From Bacteroidales bacterium (lineage in GTDB: Bacteria; Bacteroidota; Bacteroidia; Bacteroidales; DTU049), in the NCBI GenBank assembly GCA_030017935.1, contig JASEGF010000107.1, positions 1 to 7,101 on the forward strand: a stretch of DNA of 7,101 nucleotides, written 5' to 3'. Below, piece after piece: positions 6,936 through 7,101 of this stretch (its first letter is position 1; the number at the start of each line of letters is the position of its first letter). Position numbers and translations under genes: made by a program. The notes below the pieces were generated by a model. The model was given only the letters and a program-made list of their open reading frames with translations, ran no database searches and was not told the origin of the DNA.

Positions 6936-6963
6936 CCACAAATGCACACAAATGATCACAAAT
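6936..6963 (+). repeat. CACAAAT element with 10-bp period
   Basis: CACAAAT occurs at 6937, 6947 and 6957, exactly 10 bp apart, giving the pattern CCACAAATG, CACACAAATG, ATCACAAAT. It resembles a common Bacteroidota intergenic repeat and is related to the CACAAAG words at the left edge. It is noncoding. Confidence 0.7.
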
Positions 6964-6971
6964 AAAAATTA

Positions 6972-7002
6972 ACCCTGACCTTTAGGTCAGGGTATGACAT
7001 AC
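6972..7002. repeat. GC-rich hairpin plus adjoining palindrome
   Basis: ACCCTGACC (6972-6980) and GGTCAGGGT (6985-6993) form a perfect 9-bp stem around a TTTA loop. An odd-centred palindrome GTATG-A-CATAC follows at 6992-7002. On the minus strand the stem is followed by TAATTTTTATTT, so it could act as an intrinsic terminator for a transcript entering from the right. On the plus strand no T tract follows. It is probably also a dispersed repeat. Confidence 0.65.
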
Positions 7003-7012
7003 AAAGATGGAT

Positions 7013-7024
7013 GGGCTTTAGCCC
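7013..7024. repeat. Short GGGC-TTTA-GCCC hairpin
   Basis: GGGC (7013-7016) and GCCC (7021-7024) pair around TTTA, the same loop as the hairpin 20 bp upstream. With the T-A pair included the stem is 5 bp. It has no T tract and is too short to be a confident terminator. It is best viewed as part of the same composite repeat. Confidence 0.5.
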
Positions 7025-7030
7025 TGAAAA

Positions 7031-7047
7031 AGTCATATCATATGACT
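7031..7047. repeat. 17-bp palindrome AGTCATAT-C-ATATGACT
   Basis: The 8-bp arms at 7031-7038 and 7040-7047 are perfect reverse complements around a single C. This could be an operator-like site, but no gene is visible beside it and it sits within a chain of similar palindromes, so a role as repeat DNA is more likely. Confidence 0.5.
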
Positions 7048-7050
7048 AAT

Positions 7051-7085
7051 TTACTTTTCTTTGTCAACCACACAAAGAAAAGTAA
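7051..7085. repeat. 14-bp-stem hairpin of the CTTTTCTTTGT repeat type
   Basis: TTACTTTTCTTTGT (7051-7064) and ACAAAGAAAAGTAA (7072-7085) pair perfectly over 14 bp around the loop CAACCAC. The following CAAAAGAAAAG (7086-7096) partly repeats the right arm. Such AAAGAAAAGTAACAAAAGAAAAG elements are dispersed between genes in many bacteria, including Bacteroidota (general knowledge, not searched). The element may continue past the window edge. Confidence 0.75.
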
Positions 7086-7101
7086 CAAAAGAAAAGTCTC
7101 C

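Larger units (their letters stand above)
6717..7101. other. Gene-free repeat mosaic right of the ABC operon
   Basis: About 385 bases hold no open frame of useful size, no tRNA-like cloverleaf and no CRISPR-like spacing. They hold, in order, the operon's promoter element, the right copy of the long inverted repeat, an A/T-rich spacer, a heptamer tandem array, a CACAAAT element and a chain of palindromes and hairpins reaching the window edge. Base composition is more mixed here than in the other short intergenic gaps. Confidence 0.8.

Noticed and set aside
6861..6963. CRISPR array
   Set aside because: Repeat units are 7-10 bp with no unique spacers of regular length, and there are no cas genes.

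Overview
The window is an AT-rich stretch of a bacterial chromosome that looks like Bacteroidota (Bacteroidetes). Four things point there. Three genes have a TAnnTTTG promoter element just upstream. There are no Shine-Dalgarno sequences. There is a short DUF5011-type lipoprotein with an acidic patch after the lipidated cysteine. The gene-free flanks are packed with CACAAAG, CACAAAT and CTTTTCTTTGT repeats of the kind seen in many Bacteroidota genomes. Genus or species cannot be read from the sequence.

Layout: all five genes lie on the minus strand. In transcription order they are an ABC transporter ATPase (5772-6716), its ABC-2 type permease (4448-5782, overlapping by 11 bp), alanyl-tRNA synthetase alaS (1751 to about 4375), a small DUF5011-type lipoprotein (1021-1680) and a cysteine synthase of the CysM type (85-1002). 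The promoter elements suggest three transcription units: ATPase-permease, alaS alone, and lipoprotein-cysM. No GC-rich terminator hairpin separates them, so read-through is possible.

Working together: the ATPase and permease form one exporter of the NatAB/YhaQP type with unknown substrate. alaS is an essential housekeeping gene. cysM makes cysteine. The lipoprotein lies 18 bp upstream of cysM and is probably co-transcribed with it; no functional link is evident.

Flanks: the five-gene block is bracketed by two inverted copies of a 47-nt repeat (22-81 and 6774-6820). They differ by two substitutions and a 13-nt insertion in the left copy. Outside the right copy, up to 7101, there is no gene. 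That stretch holds a heptamer tandem array, a 10-bp-period CACAAAT element and five consecutive palindromes or hairpins. The genes themselves are ordinary. The most unusual content is the mirrored repeat pair and the dense repeat mosaic. I see no evidence for a new defence, CRISPR or mobile system.
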